64,000 bases of DNA from Diogma glabrata. Its lineage: Eukaryota > Arthropoda > Insecta > Diptera > Cylindrotomidae. Location of the stretch: NCBI GenBank assembly GCA_963693315.1, contig OY856187.1, positions 664,837 to 728,836 on the forward strand. Direction: 5' to 3'. The translations under genes and the position numbers were made by a program. The notes under the pieces were generated by a model that did no database searches, had not been told where the DNA came from, and was given only the letters and a program-made list of their open reading frames with translations. Of the stretch, positions 1 through 12,275 are shown one piece after another (within the stretch, counting starts at the first letter, position 1; each line of letters opens with the position of its first letter).

Positions 1-40
1 ATTACACAACACATTTTATTAAAAAAAAAAAAAAAAAAAA
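1..40 (+). mobile_element. 3' terminus and poly(A) of a CR1/Jockey-like LINE
   Basis: Bases 1-20 match, with one mismatch, the reverse complement of 7493-7512, the last unique bases before the poly(T) of the minus-strand LINE at 7472-8725. A run of 20 A follows (21-40). The window therefore opens inside the tail of another copy of the same LINE family, in plus orientation. Coding parts lie outside the window. Confidence 0.7.
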
Positions 41-149
41 TCAAGAAAAGAAAACTACATACAGGGCCTAGTTCAACTATTTTTCAACCTCTCGATAACT
101 ATTTATTCGATTGTTCCATTCAATTAGTAATAAAAAATAGTTATTCAAA

Positions 150-410
150 TAAAAACACTTCGAATAAAAAAACCTTTCGAATAAAAAACTAGTAGTAAAA
201 ACACTTCGAATAAAAAAACGCTTCGAAAAAAAAACCTTTCGAATAACAAAAATAGTAGTAAAAACACTTCGAATAAAAAAATTAGTAATGAAAACACTTC
301 GAATAAAAAAACTAGTAATGAAAACACTTCGAATAAAAAAACTAGTAACGAAAACACTTCGAATAAAAAAACTAGTAATGAAAACACTTCGAATAAAAAA
401 ACTAGTAACT
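150..410. repeat. 30-bp minisatellite
   Basis: Five exact-period 30-bp units start at 261, 291, 321, 351 and 381. Each begins AAAACACTTCGAATAAAAAA and continues with a short ACTAGTAAYG part. Decayed units extend back to about 150. Because 30 is a multiple of three, both strands read as open frames with a 10-residue repeat, but there is no sign of a gene. Flanks 41-149 and 411-751 are AT-rich, contain more TTCGA-type motifs, and show nothing else I recognise. Confidence 0.85.
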
Positions 411-754
411 ATTTTTATTCGAATGACTTTTTTATTCGGTTTCTGTTATGAACAATCGAATAATTCGAAATATTTCAACAATCGAATAATTCGATTGTTT
501 TTATTCTATTGTTCCCATCACTAGATTAAAGTTTTGACACCTTGTCATAGTTCTTGGAATCAGCTGTTGGATGTTTTTTAACAATATAAGTATGTTTGAG
601 GAAACTTAGGCAAAATGCTAATTACTTTTCTCTTTATTGTCAGATATTGATAACATCAAAACAGCTGATTCTCAACTGACCTAGTGGAAAATATTGTAAT
701 TATCGTCTTTGTGTATGTTAAATAAATTTATTAAAATTTGTGAAGTTTGTTTTA

Positions 755-3700
755 CTTCGGTCTGAAAGACCTAAGTATTACATTCATGAGCTCAAAGTGA
801 AATTCTTACCCCCACTTTTTTTGGCATTTCTCGACGTTTTAGGACCTACTGATTCTAAAAAAGCAAAAAAAAAATGTATGTCTGTCTGCCGGCCGTCATT
901 ACCTACGCTGCAGGGTAAACCGCAGGAGGGATTTCAAAATTTTTTTTTCTAAAATTGGTATACTCAAGGGACAGGTCCGAAAGGACGCTGTGTTCGATAT
1001 CTGTAACGGAAGTGTGTCAAAAAAATCATTATGTGTGTCAAAAATGCAAATTTTCATCTTTTTGGCTTAAAAAACGTTCGTTTTAGGTGATTACGAGTAG
1101 GAACATTAAATTTGGAGAAATCTTGATGATAGAGATTGGTTTGCGAGATCAAAAACTAGATTATTGCATTAGAAGTTTGTCAAAAAATGTTGTCAAGTGT
1201 GTCAAAAGAAAGATTTTTATTTATTTTTTTACCCAATTTTTTTAGAAAAAATAAAATTGTTTGTTTGAAATGAATTTTATTATTATTATTGAGGGACGGT
1301 CTAAATTTTGCACTTTTTCGACAGTAACTCAAAAACTGGGCACCGCAAAATTCTAAAAAAAATTGCAACGAATTTTAAATTAGATGTTCTTTCAAATGAC
1401 ACCCCACTCGCTTGGGTAAAAAAAAGTTTTTTTTTACCACCTCTACCCCGGTCCTCTAAACACACAGAAATATAATTATTGGAGACTTCGCTATAGTTTT
1501 CGTACAAAATTTAGCCAATTTCCCAACTCTGTAAATTTTTACAAATTTTTCTGTCAATCAGTGTCGAAAAGTATGGGGGGCGACGGTCTGGATTTTGCAC
1601 TTTTTCGACAATAACTAAAAACTGGCCACCGCAAAATTCTAAAAAAAATGCAACGAATTCTAAATTAGGTTCTCTATCAAATGACACCCCACTCGCTTGG
1701 GTCAAAACATGTTTTTTTTACCCCCTCTACCCCGGTCCTCTAAACACACAGAAATATAATTATTGGAGACTTCGCTATAGTTTTCATACAAAATTTAGCG
1801 AATTTCCTAACTCTGTGAATTTTTACAAATTTTTCTTTACATCAGTGTCGAAACGTAAGGGATGGGGGGGGGGGGGACGGTCTGAATTTTGCACTTTTTT
1901 GACAATAACTCAAAAACTGGGCACCGCAAAATTCTAAAAAAAACTGCAACGAATTTCAAATTAGATGCTCTTTCAAATGACACCCCACTCGCTTGGGTAA
2001 AAAAAAGTTTGTTTTTACCCCATCTGTCCCGGTCTTCTAAACAAACAGAAATATAATTATTGGAGACTTCGCTATAGTTTTCGTACAAAATTTAGCGAAT
2101 TTCCTAACTCTGTGAATTTTTACAAAATTTTCTGTCAATCAGTGTCGAAAAGTATGGGGGGGGGGCGACGGTCTGGACTTTGCACTTTTTCGACAATAAC
2201 TCAAAAACTGGCCACCGCAAAATTATAAAAAAAATTGCAACGAATTTTAAATTAGGTGCTCTATCAAATGACCACTCGCTTGGGTAAAAAAAAGTTTTAT
2301 TTTACCCCCTCTACCCCGGTCCTCTAAACACACAGAAATATAATTATTGGAGACTTCGCTATAGTTTTCATACAAAATTTCGCGAATTTCCTAACTCTGT
2401 GAATTTTTACAAATTTTTCTGTCAATCAGTGTCGAAACGTATGGGATGGGGAGGGGGAAACGGTCTGAATTTTGCACTTTTTTGACAATAACTCAAAAAC
2501 TGGGCACCACAAAATTCTAAAAAAAACTGCAACGAATTTAAAATTAGATGCTCTTTCAAATGACACCCCACTCGCTAGGGTAAAAAAAGTTTGTTTTTAC
2601 CCCATCTGTCCCGGTCTTCTAAACAAACAGAAATATAATTATTGGAGACTTCGCTATAGTTTTCATACAAAATTTAGCGAATTTCCTAACTCTGTGAATT
2701 TTTACAAAATTTTCTGTCAATCAGTGTCGAAAAGTATGGGGGGGCGACGGTCTGGACTTTGCACTTTTTCGACAATAACTCAAAAACTGGGCACCGCAAA
2801 ATTCTAAAAAAAAATGCAACGAATTTTAAATTAGGTGCTCTATCAAATGACCACTCGCTTGGGTAAAAAAAAGTTTTATTTTACCCCCTCTACCCCGGTC
2901 CTCTAAACACACAGAAATATAATTATTGGAGACTTCGCTATAGTTTTCGTACAAAATTTAGTGAATTTCCTAACTCTGTGAATTTTTACAAATTTTTCTG
3001 TCAATCAGTGTCGAACCGAAGGGGGGGGGGGGGGGACGGTCTAAATTCGCACTTTTTTTACTATAACCCAAAAACTGGGCACCGCAAAATTCTAAAAAAA
3101 ATTGCTTTGTTTTTTAAATTAAGTGCTCTTTCAAATGACACCCCACTTGACCACATTTTAAATAGTGTTTTTACCCCTCTTCATTTCCACCCCCTTAGTA
3201 AATCTAAGTATGGAAATATGACACTTTTTTATATTGTTTATTAATAACGTACTAATTTTTCTATCATTCCAAGTACATTTGAAAATTTTCGATCAGATAG
3301 GTTCGGAGCTAATCGAGGTAAGAAAACGCAAAAAAACGTCATTATTCAAAATTATACAAAAAATGGTAAGGTGTAAAATTCCAAAATAAATTTTTAAGGA
3401 ATACTGAAATGAAGCCCTTTCATATGATACCCAACTTGAATCTATAAAAAAATGTGTTTTCTCAAAGGTCTCACATCGCAGCCCTGTAAACCAAACGAAA
3501 ACCACTTTAGTTTTATTTGTATCCGTCATTTCATGTGGACAGATTAGTTTTATACGCATGCCAAATTTCAAGTCCATAGCATTTATAGTTTACGAGATAA
3601 TCGATATAATGTGAAAAACACGTTTTACTCTCACCAATAGTGTTCCGTATAAAAAACGGAACCCTAAAAAACACAACAAAAGATGATTTTGAAATAAAAT

Positions 3701-4605
3701 TGTTTGATAATGTTTGATTATAAATTATGTGTGATGGTATAATTGTAGTTGTGACGTAGTTCATTTGATCTTTGGTGGATTTAATATGTTATTAAAAGTA
3801 GTTTAAACCAACTTAAATAAAACTGTTCCGAAATTGTATTGATGGAGTTAGTTCGGATAATGTATTTAATTTGGTTCGATAATTTTTTTGAATTATTCTG
3901 TTTCTACTTAAATTTTTATTTAAACTAATCTGACTTATCTAATTTTATTTGGACACAAAACCGTTTGACCCCGAAATCTACCTATTTCTAGTGAATATAC
4001 CTGCCGCTGGGATTTTTAGTTACTTCTATAAAATAACAAAATCTTCTATGCATAGAAGACTTTGAGAAGAAAAATATTGCGTTTGAATACCAATTCTGCT
4101 ATTTTTTTCTTCTATTTTGAAGTTAATAAAATTTCACACAAAAAAAGAAGAATAGCAGAAATTTTCGATAGAAGATTTTTACTGAATAGGGCCCTATACA
4201 CAATGTTAATTTTTTTATTGCAAATATCCTATACGAAAGTTGATGCTGGAAAACAATCAAAATTACCAAAACCTTGAATAAAACGTCCACAGAAATTTCA
4301 AAAGGGCAGTCAATTAAAATTTGATACAACCTATGTTAACGCTTTGAATTTCATGTATAATTATGCCAAAAGTCATCCAAACAACTATATAGTACATTAT
4401 AATTCATCGTATCTGAATATAAGAGGATACCATTCATGTTTTCACTTATTATATTACCACTTTTGTAACGTTCTTTTTATCCTATTTTAGAATTGTTATA
4501 ACCTTGATGACGATGATTATGACGTCGAAAAATACCAATAAAAGTGGGGTTAAGATTTTGACATTTCGTTTGAGATATGTAATACTTAGGTCTTTCAGGC
4601 CGAAG
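755..4605. mobile_element. Non-coding element with inverted termini and internal arrays
   Basis: The left end 755-781 and right end 4579-4605 are inverted copies of a 27-bp sequence starting CTTCGGTCTGAAAG, with one difference. Both ends abut a TA dinucleotide (753-754 and 4606-4607), consistent with a TA target duplication as in Tc1/mariner-type elements. The terminal repeat is itself nearly palindromic, so each end can form a hairpin. From the left the interior holds a GC-richer stretch (781-1000), one unit of a TGTCAAGTGTGTC-type repeat (about 1165-1290), the 290-bp array, and a segment (3600-3680) containing an inverted pair around GTTCCGTATAAAAAACGGAAC. No transposase or other protein is recognisable, so it is non-autonomous or decayed. 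A second left end occurs at 9440. The superfamily is inferred only. Confidence 0.6.
1293..3150. repeat. Tandem array of about 290-bp units (about seven copies)
   Basis: Units begin GACGGTCTGAATTTTGCAC near 1297, 1581, 1876, 2167, 2459, 2746 and 3035, giving a period of about 285-295 bp. Each contains a poly-G/C stretch, an ACTCAAAAACTGGGCACCGC segment and a CAAATGACACCCCACTCGC segment. Open frames inside the units simply repeat with them and I regard them as non-coding. Diverged units in opposite orientation occur at about 12840-13535 and 18861-19260. Confidence 0.85.
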
Positions 4606-6064
4606 TAATGATCGAATTTTGACATATAATCATGATTCTATAACTCCGTTGCCTTGTTTCTTATCTCGTTGTTCTTAATAAATTTCGTCACCAACCGTGC
4701 TCAGATCAAATCGAGTGCATAGTGCCTTAAATATATTATTTGCGTATTTGCCCCGTAGAAATATCACAGGGTTATGGCAAACGGTGAAACTGTCGAGATT
4801 TCACTCTGTTGAAAAAACAGAATGCAAAAAGGCATGTAGTGGTGGAATTTAGTTCTTAAGATTTATCTATGTGTTGTTGTGACACATCGTTTGTATACCC
4901 GTCACAAACTCTTATTAGACTAATAGTAATTTTGTCTTGTGTTTTCAATAAATTTTTATTTGGAATAATTAAATTGGAATGGGATTTGAATAAACAGTTT
5001 TTGATAAGGGCTAATATGTTGCCATTTGCCAATTAAATGATAACGTAATTTATAACATTATTTTTAAAATGAACATTTATTTTTTGTTGCCGATAGCTTG
5101 AGACATTTTAAATGACATAAAAACATGATGATAACCTTATAATATTTAACAAGGTGATCTCATAAAAAAATTATCATTGGGTTCAAACTAGCAACGATTA
5201 AGTTGTTATCATACTTTTGTTGGTTTGAAATCATCACAGAATGACCTTTGTAGATATGTTATCATAACAAATCACTGTTCTTGCATAAGAAACTAAGTTT
5301 GTTTATTAAATTATAAAAGTCGGTCAAATGCGAATACAAATCGCTCGCCCAGTGTGCCTTAAATGAAAAAGAAGAATATTTCAACTTGGTTAAAAACGCA
5401 CATTTTTGATATTTGTAAAACTAATCAAAATTAAATTTAATAAAAAAACTAGTGGAATAGGGGTGAGACCATAGGTGCAACGCCAAGAAACTTCCCTTTA
5501 AGTCCAAACGTAATAAGATAAATAATTATTCATTATATTTTATCTTAATCTTATATTATTTCCTCCAATCTTCATCACCAGGTAGTTCTAAACATATTTG
5601 AAAATTTAATGGGCTTATTTATTAATTTTATACATCAATAAAACAAACTTCTGTTTGAAAAACCTATATGACTTTGTTCAAAACATAAGCACACAAGTAC
5701 TATTTCGTACGGATTTAGAACATGTATAAAAGTTTTATTGAAATTAAGTCATAAATTTAGTCTGTAGTGAGTGAACAAACATTTTGTTTTTGAATTAAAA
5801 ATATAAAAAAGCTGTGGGTGGGTGTACAGAACTCCATATCGTTAAAAATAATTATTTGTTTGCTATATAAATCTACATTTATTGTCAATGTGGCATCACA
5901 AGTGATTCATGAACGAAGGTTGAGTGTCCCAACAATAATAAAAATGTGATACAAATAAGCAATTTTGTTGAAAAGGCTTCCTCTTACTTTGTCCAACATA
6001 CCCCAAAAGCTAATTATTTCTTTCTCATGTTGAACCATTGTACCAAAATTACATCAAAATTGTT
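4606..6064. other. AT-rich stretch with one LINE 3'-UTR fragment
   Basis: Around 4850-4910 a segment with TATGTGTTGTTGTGACACAT matches the 3' untranslated region of the minus-strand LINE (reverse complement of about 7523-7570), here in plus orientation. It is probably a decayed tail of the same family. The remainder, 4970-6064, is AT-rich single-copy sequence with no convincing open frame or repeat. Confidence 0.5.
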
Positions 6065-6924
6065 ACCTCCAGGATTCTAGCCCCCAAATTATGATTTTAC
6101 AATGTTTGAAATATGGAATCGTTTGGTCATCGTAAAGTCAGGAAACTCCCAATTTTTTTTCTTTTGGTCATACCCCGTTTTTTTACAGCTCAAATTTTGA
6201 GCTTTGGGGGGCTAAAAACTACTTTTCCAACCCCCAACATGCTCTAAATCTAAATTTTTTATTTTTTTTAGATAAGAAATCGTTAGGCCAGGAAAGGTCA
6301 CTAGTTTTTAAAGTTTGGTCACATATAATTAATTAATTATTAGAAATAAATCATTTCAAATGTAACAAAATTACAAAAACACAATTTGCGTCTAAATGTT
6401 TTTTTGACACAATTGTTAAAATTCTTGAGCTTTTTTTATTGCATTTCGAATATGCTGTAAATGTTGGATTAACCTATTTGTAACCGATATTTTAACCTCC
6501 AGGATTCTAGCCCCCAAATATTGATTTTACAATGTTTGAAATATGGAATCGTTGTCATCAGGTCAGGAAGTGTCAGTTTTTTTCGTTTGGTCGCACTCCT
6601 TTTTTTTACAGCCTTCTCGAATTTTGAGCTTTGAAGGACTAAAATCCACTTTTCCAGCCCTCCAGCATGCTCGAAATCTAATTTTTTTAATTTTTTTAGA
6701 TGAGGAACCGTTAGGTCAGGAAATGTCACTAGTTTTTAAAGATTGGTCACATATAATTAATTAATTATTAGAAATAAATAATTTCAAATGCAACAAAATT
6801 ACAAAAACACAATCTGCGCCTAAATGTTGTTTTGTTGTTCCATTGTTCAAGTTTTTGAGCTTTTTTTATTGCATTTCGAAAATGTTGTAAATATTGGATT
6901 AACCTATTTGTAGCCGATATATTA
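6065..6924. repeat. 430-bp tandem duplication
   Basis: Two direct copies, 6065-6494 and 6495-6924, each start ACCTCCAGGATTCTAGCCCC and end just after an AACCTATTTGTARCCGATAT segment. They differ at many scattered bases, so the duplication is not recent. Short open frames inside them carry no recognisable domain. Confidence 0.85.
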
Positions 6925-6958
6925 AAACATTTATTTATCTAGTTTAACATTGCATATA

Positions 6959-7470
6959 AAACAACAACAAGCGTTCCTCAAGGATCTATCTTAGGACCTT
7001 TGCTTTCTCAATGTTTGTTAATGATCTTGCGTTTTGCATCAATTCTTGTCGTTTTCATATGTTTTGATGACCTCCAATTTTTTTATGCTTTTGATAAAGC
7101 TAAAGTATCAAAAGCTTCAAACTATATTAATTTAGATCTTCTTTCTGTTGCGAAGTGGGCCTTACACAAATGGTTTACTATTAAATGCAGCAAAAACTCA
7201 GGCTATTGTACTATCCAGACCACAGATGGATGTTGTTAAACCTGTTTTATATCTGAATGACATTGAAATTATTTTCTCTGATAAAGTTAAAAATCTAGGT
7301 GTTATCTTTGATAAACGTCTATGTTGGTCTGATCATATATCTAAAATTTGTAGTTACACATACAGTTCATTATATAAGCTTAAAATATGTTCAGATGACA
7401 CACGAGGTACATGTTAGTCAAATCCTTGTTAATTCCCATATTTACGTATGGTGATTTATTATTTTATAAT
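6959..7470 (+). pseudogene. LINE reverse transcriptase fragment
   Basis: Frameshifted plus-strand remnant of a non-LTR retrotransposon RT. It begins in RT motif B' (SVPQGSILGPLL near 6971), shifts frame, gives FVNDLAF and a damaged catalytic box at about 7055-7070 (the alanine codon of an F/YADD motif is disrupted). It then runs on as 7148-7417, NGLLLNAAKTQAIVLSRPQM through VKNLGVIFDKRLCWSDHI, the usual RT thumb region. It stops at about 7470, where the poly(T) of the minus-strand LINE starts, so that LINE landed in it or beside it. It lacks the 5' half and cannot encode active enzyme. The clade is not resolvable, probably Jockey/CR1-like. Confidence 0.8.
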
Positions 7471-7471
7471 A

Positions 7472-8725
7472 TTTTTTTTTTTTTTTTTTTTTAATAAAAT
7501 GTGTTATGTAATAGGGTTTAGAATATGTGTCACAACAACACATAAATACCTTTTAAGACCTAGGTCTAGACCTGGGTCCCACAACAACTGGCGTTCTGAG
7601 GTGTAGATTAACGCTTTTTTTAAACATCTGTGGGTTGAAGCCACCTGAGACTAAGTGTTTCGGCAAACTATTCCATTTGTACGCAGTTCGGACAAAGAAG
7701 TCTCTCTGCGATCTGCCAGTATGACAGCGCGGGATCTTTACCGTTTCACTGGTTGCGGCAGCCGATTGCCGAGTGGAACGGGGGTAAGAATAAGTTTGAG
7801 GCATGATGCCGCTGATTTCATCTGAGCACTGCTGATGACGATATTTGTAAAAAACAACGAGGTCAGCAACAGTGCGACGATGTTGTAGGGAATCAAGTTT
7901 TGATGTCAAAGTTCGATCACCTACAATTCGTATAGCTCGCTTTTGAACAGAGTCCAAGAGGGCCAAGATGGAAACAGAGGCAGCACCCCAAACTTGACAG
8001 CAGTACTCCATACAGGGACGAATATAGGACTTATAAACATGGAGCAATTGGTATGGAGTGAAAAATTTTTTGCATCTATTTAGGAGGCCGAGTTTTTTAG
8101 ACGCGCTTTTTGCCATCGCCATTACATGATCGTTCCAGAGTAGGTCATTTGAAACTGTGACACCCAATAAACGAATGTTTTTACATTCACCTATTGGTTC
8201 ATCACACATACTAAATAAAATATCTTTGGGGAACTCGGTCTTTAATCTGGAAACAATCAACAGCTGTGTTTTGGTGGAGTTGAAATTGACAAGGTTTTGG
8301 TGACCCCAGTCGGCGACTTTATCCAGGTCTTTGTTCACGTTTATGGCAGCGTCTCTCCGGGCAGGATTAAGTCGTTCGTGCATTTTACCTTTTGAAGGAA
8401 GGGGCTCGAACGACTTGTGCAGAGTACTATCATCTGCAAAACTATTTATTGGGTTGCTGGTGATTTTCAACAATTCGTTGATATAAATCAAAAATAGGGT
8501 TGGGGACAATACTGAGCCTTGGGGTACACCAGCGTTAATTAGTTTAGACTCTAAGAATATCCGTCTAAGGTTACCGAAATGTATCGGTCGGATAGAAAAT
8601 TTTGAATCAGCTTCACAACATTGGGATGAAAACCGTACGCAACGAGCTTGTTGATTAAGTTTGCATGCCAGACTCGATCGAATGCGATCTAAATCAAGAC
8701 TTAATGTATGTTTTAATTCCTGCAT
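7472..8725 (-). pseudogene. CR1/Jockey-like LINE, 3' half of ORF2 with poly(A)
   Basis: A 390-codon minus-strand open frame (8725-7553) encodes the C-terminal half of a non-LTR reverse transcriptase: GVPQGSVLSPTLFLIYIN at about residues 66-83, the catalytic FADD box at 96-99, a thumb segment, then a C-terminal region with WNSLPKHLV near the end. Residues 1-60 are out of frame: the +1/+2 frame of the same DNA gives [19 protein letters not shown], the expected motif A, so there are at least two frameshifts (near 8690 and 8560). The 3' UTR and poly(T) of the tail are 7472-7552. The 5' end is cut at the (TA)n tract at 8726. Only a fragment of the full ORF2 remains and the copy is dead. It belongs to the family whose tail forms 1-40. 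Confidence 0.88.
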
Positions 8726-8868
<143 letters not shown>

Positions 8869-9439
8869 TAGGGTGGGGCAATTTATATGGAAGGGAAAAA
8901 ATCTTCATGGGCCCCTCGCGATTCTGATTCCTGGAGTTGTACTGAGCAAAAAAGTCCACTAGACCATATGTCTACGGTGAAAATCGAGCTTGCGAATTTT
9001 TGCTTGAAGTTTTTTTGTCGTAATTTATATTTTGTGAAAACTTGCTTAGGTTCATATCTCGTAAACCATTTAAAATTTTACGATGAATAAAATAAGTAAA
9101 TTGTAGCTCTTGACCTCAGCTACAAATTTACTGAAAAATCAAACCGAAAAAAATCACATCTTCATGACCAAAAACACGAAAATTCCAAACATTTACCATT
9201 TTTTAACCGTTTTGAGGCCATAGCAGCCAAACCGCAGAAAATTAAAACTAATAATCTAACAGAAAATTGTAGTCAATTAAATATTTAACAATTTTTATGA
9301 TATACTAACCACATCTGAACATTTCTTCATGCAGTTTTCGCCAGGCAGAAGTGAAAATTTATCGCGAACATACCGAAAAATTACCATTGTTAGTTGTTTA
9401 TAATTTAAACTCATCAAAAACGTTCTATTTGTTATTTTA

Positions 9440-9960
9440 CTTCGGTCTGAAAGACCTAAGTATTACATCCATGAGCTAAAAGTGAAATTCTTACCCCCAC
9501 TTTTTTTGGCATTTCTCGACGTTTTAGGACCTACTGATTCTAAAAAAGAAAAAAAATTTTTTATCTGTCTGCCGGCCGGCCGTCACAACCTACGAAATCT
9601 AGAAAACCGCTGGATGGATTTCAAAAATTTTTTTTCTTCTAAAAATAGGTTTACTCAATGGGAAGAGCCGAAAGGACGATGTGTTAGATAACTGTACCGG
9701 AAGTGTATCAAAAAAATCGTCAAGTGTATCAAAAAAAAGAAATTTGCATATTTTGTTGCTTAAAACACGTTCATTTTAAGTGATTGGATTGGTATGTGAG
9801 ACCAAAATCTAGATTATTGCATTATAAGTTTGTCAAAAGAATGTTGTCAAGTGTGTCAAAAGAAAGATTTTTATTTATTTTTTTACCCAATTTTTTGGAA
9901 AAAAATAAAATTAATTATTTGTTTGAAATGAAATTTTATTATTATTATTGAGAATTGTGG
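9440..9960 (+). mobile_element. Partial copy of the 755-4605 element (left end)
   Basis: From 9440 the sequence follows 755-1290 closely: the hairpin terminus, the ATTCTTACCCCCACTTTTTT segment, a CTGCCGGCC stretch and the GTGTGTCAAAAGAAAGATTT unit. It again starts beside a TA. No matching right terminus appears before 11901, so it is truncated or its right half has been replaced by the following repeats. Confidence 0.75.
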
Positions 9961-10600
9961 CATTATGTCGAAAAAATGTTGTCAAGTGTGTCAAAAGAAA
10001 GATTTTTATTTATTTTTTTACCCAATTTTTTGGAAAAACGTAAAATTAATTATTTGTTTGAAATGAAATTTTATTGAGAATTATGGCATTATAAGTTTGT
10101 CAAAAAAATGTATTTAAGTGTGTCAAAAGAAAGATTTTTATTTATTTTTACCCAATTTTTGGAAAAAAGTAAAATTAATTATTTGTTTGATATGAAATTT
10201 TATTGAGAATTATGGCATTATAAGTTTGTCAAAAATATGTTGTCAAGTGTGTCAAAAGAAAGATTTTTATTTATTTTTTTACCCAATTTTTTGGAAAAAA
10301 ATAAGATTAATTATTTGTTTGATATGAAATTTTATTGAGAGTTATGGCATTATAAGTTTGTCAAAAAATTGTTGTCAAGTGTGTCAAAAGAAAGATTTTT
10401 ATTTATTGTTTTACCCAATTTTTTGGAACAAAATAAAATTAATAATTTGTATGACATGAAAATTATATATAAATTAATTAATAATTTGTATGACATGAAT
10501 ATTATATATATTTGTATGACATGAAAACTATAGAGAATTATAAAAATTATAGAACATTATAAGTTTGTCAAAAAAATATTGTCAAGTGTGTCAAAAAATG
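9815..10600. repeat. Array of 115-145-bp units
   Basis: Six units share GTGTGTCAAAAGAAAGATTT, followed by a TTTTTACCCAATTTTTTGGA segment and a TTGTTTGAWATGAAATTTTA segment. They start at about 9820, 9965, 10090, 10215, 10350 and 10560. A single such unit lies at 1165-1290. The spacing is irregular because of small indels. Confidence 0.8.
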
Positions 10601-11260
10601 ATTTCATTGATTTTTTTAGCCAATTTTTTGGAAAAAAATGTAGCTGTTTTTATGACGTAAATGTAATTGAAAATGAAAATGGACATGGAAATTTTTTAAT
10701 TTGTTATAGTTCTTAAAAATATTTTTGGAATTTTGAAAAAAGTTTGTATTTTTAATTTTGTAATAATTTTTGCAAAATTTTTTAGAATGTGGAAAAAGTT
10801 TTAATTTTTGATTTTGTTATAATTTTTGGAATATTTTTTGAATTTTGGAAAAAATAGAATTATTGAATTTGTGAATTTTATCTATATATTTTTAGAATTT
10901 TAAATTTTTGATCTCATTATAATTTTTGAAAAAAGTTACAATTTTTTTGATATTGTAATAATTTTTGCAATATTTTTAGAATTTCGGAAAAAGTTTGAAC
11001 TAGAATTTAGAAAAAGTTTAAATATTTGATTTTGTTACAAATTTTTGAAATAATTTTGGGATTTTGAAAAAAGTTTGTGTTTTTGATTTTGTTATAATTT
11101 TTGCAATTTTTTTAGAATTTTTGAAAAAAGTTTTAATCTTTGATTTTGTAATAAGTTTTGGAATATTTTTAGAATTTTCAAAAAAGTTTGATTTTATTTA
11201 ATTTTTACAATATTTTTGGAATTTTGAAAATATGAATTTGATTTTGTAATATTTTCTCGA
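10600..11260. repeat. Degenerate AT-rich repeats, family A
   Basis: Diverged short units of the kind GAATTTTGGAAAAAGTTT and TTTTTGATTTTGTTATAATT alternate at about 60-70 bp. The array ends with GTAATATTTTCTCGAAAC at about 11248. The same units and the same ending recur at 36470-37023. Confidence 0.65.
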
Positions 11261-11896
11261 AACACTTATTATTACATTTATTATATTTATTATAAAATTT
11301 ACAATATTTATTATAATTATAATAATTATAATTTATAATATTTATTATAAAAGCAAAAAAAGTGCAAAAGCAATATATTTTAATCAAATTCTATTGAAGT
11401 TGGCGGTTATGCATTTGATGTTCGCTTCAGGGACTTTCATTGAAGTTGACGGTTATGATGTTCGCTTCAGGGACCCCTGATATGAGAGTCTGAAAACATA
11501 ACCTCAAATACAGTTTTTACCCAGAAATGGTGTCAAAAAATTTAACAAATGTCTGTTTTAGGATTTATTCAGAATCAAGATTTTTTGGCATTTTCGTGTT
11601 TTTGGTCATGAAGATGTGATTTTTTTCGGTTTGTTTATCCAGCAAATTTGTAGCTGAGGTCAAGAACTACAGTTTACTAATTTTATTCATAGTAAAATTC
11701 CAAATGGTTTACGAGATATGAGCCTAAGAAAATTTGCAAGTTTTCACAAAACATAAATTGAGACAAAAAAACTTCAGACAAAAATTCGCAAGCTCGGTTT
11801 TCACCGTAGACATATGGTCTAGTGGACTTTTTTGCTCAGTACAACTCCAGGAATCAGAATCGCGAAGGGCCCATTAAGATTTTTAAATCGCCCCAC

Positions 11897-12275
<379 letters not shown>

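Noticed and set aside
150..410. CRISPR-like array with 30-bp period
   Set aside because: Tandem repeat without spacers.
145..524. Open frames with a 10-residue repeat on both strands
   Set aside because: Produced by a 30-bp minisatellite; both strands are open for the same arithmetic reason.
1180..3577. Several 60-110-codon frames with similar peptides
   Set aside because: They repeat with the 290-bp units and occur on both strands; no start context, codon bias or known domain.
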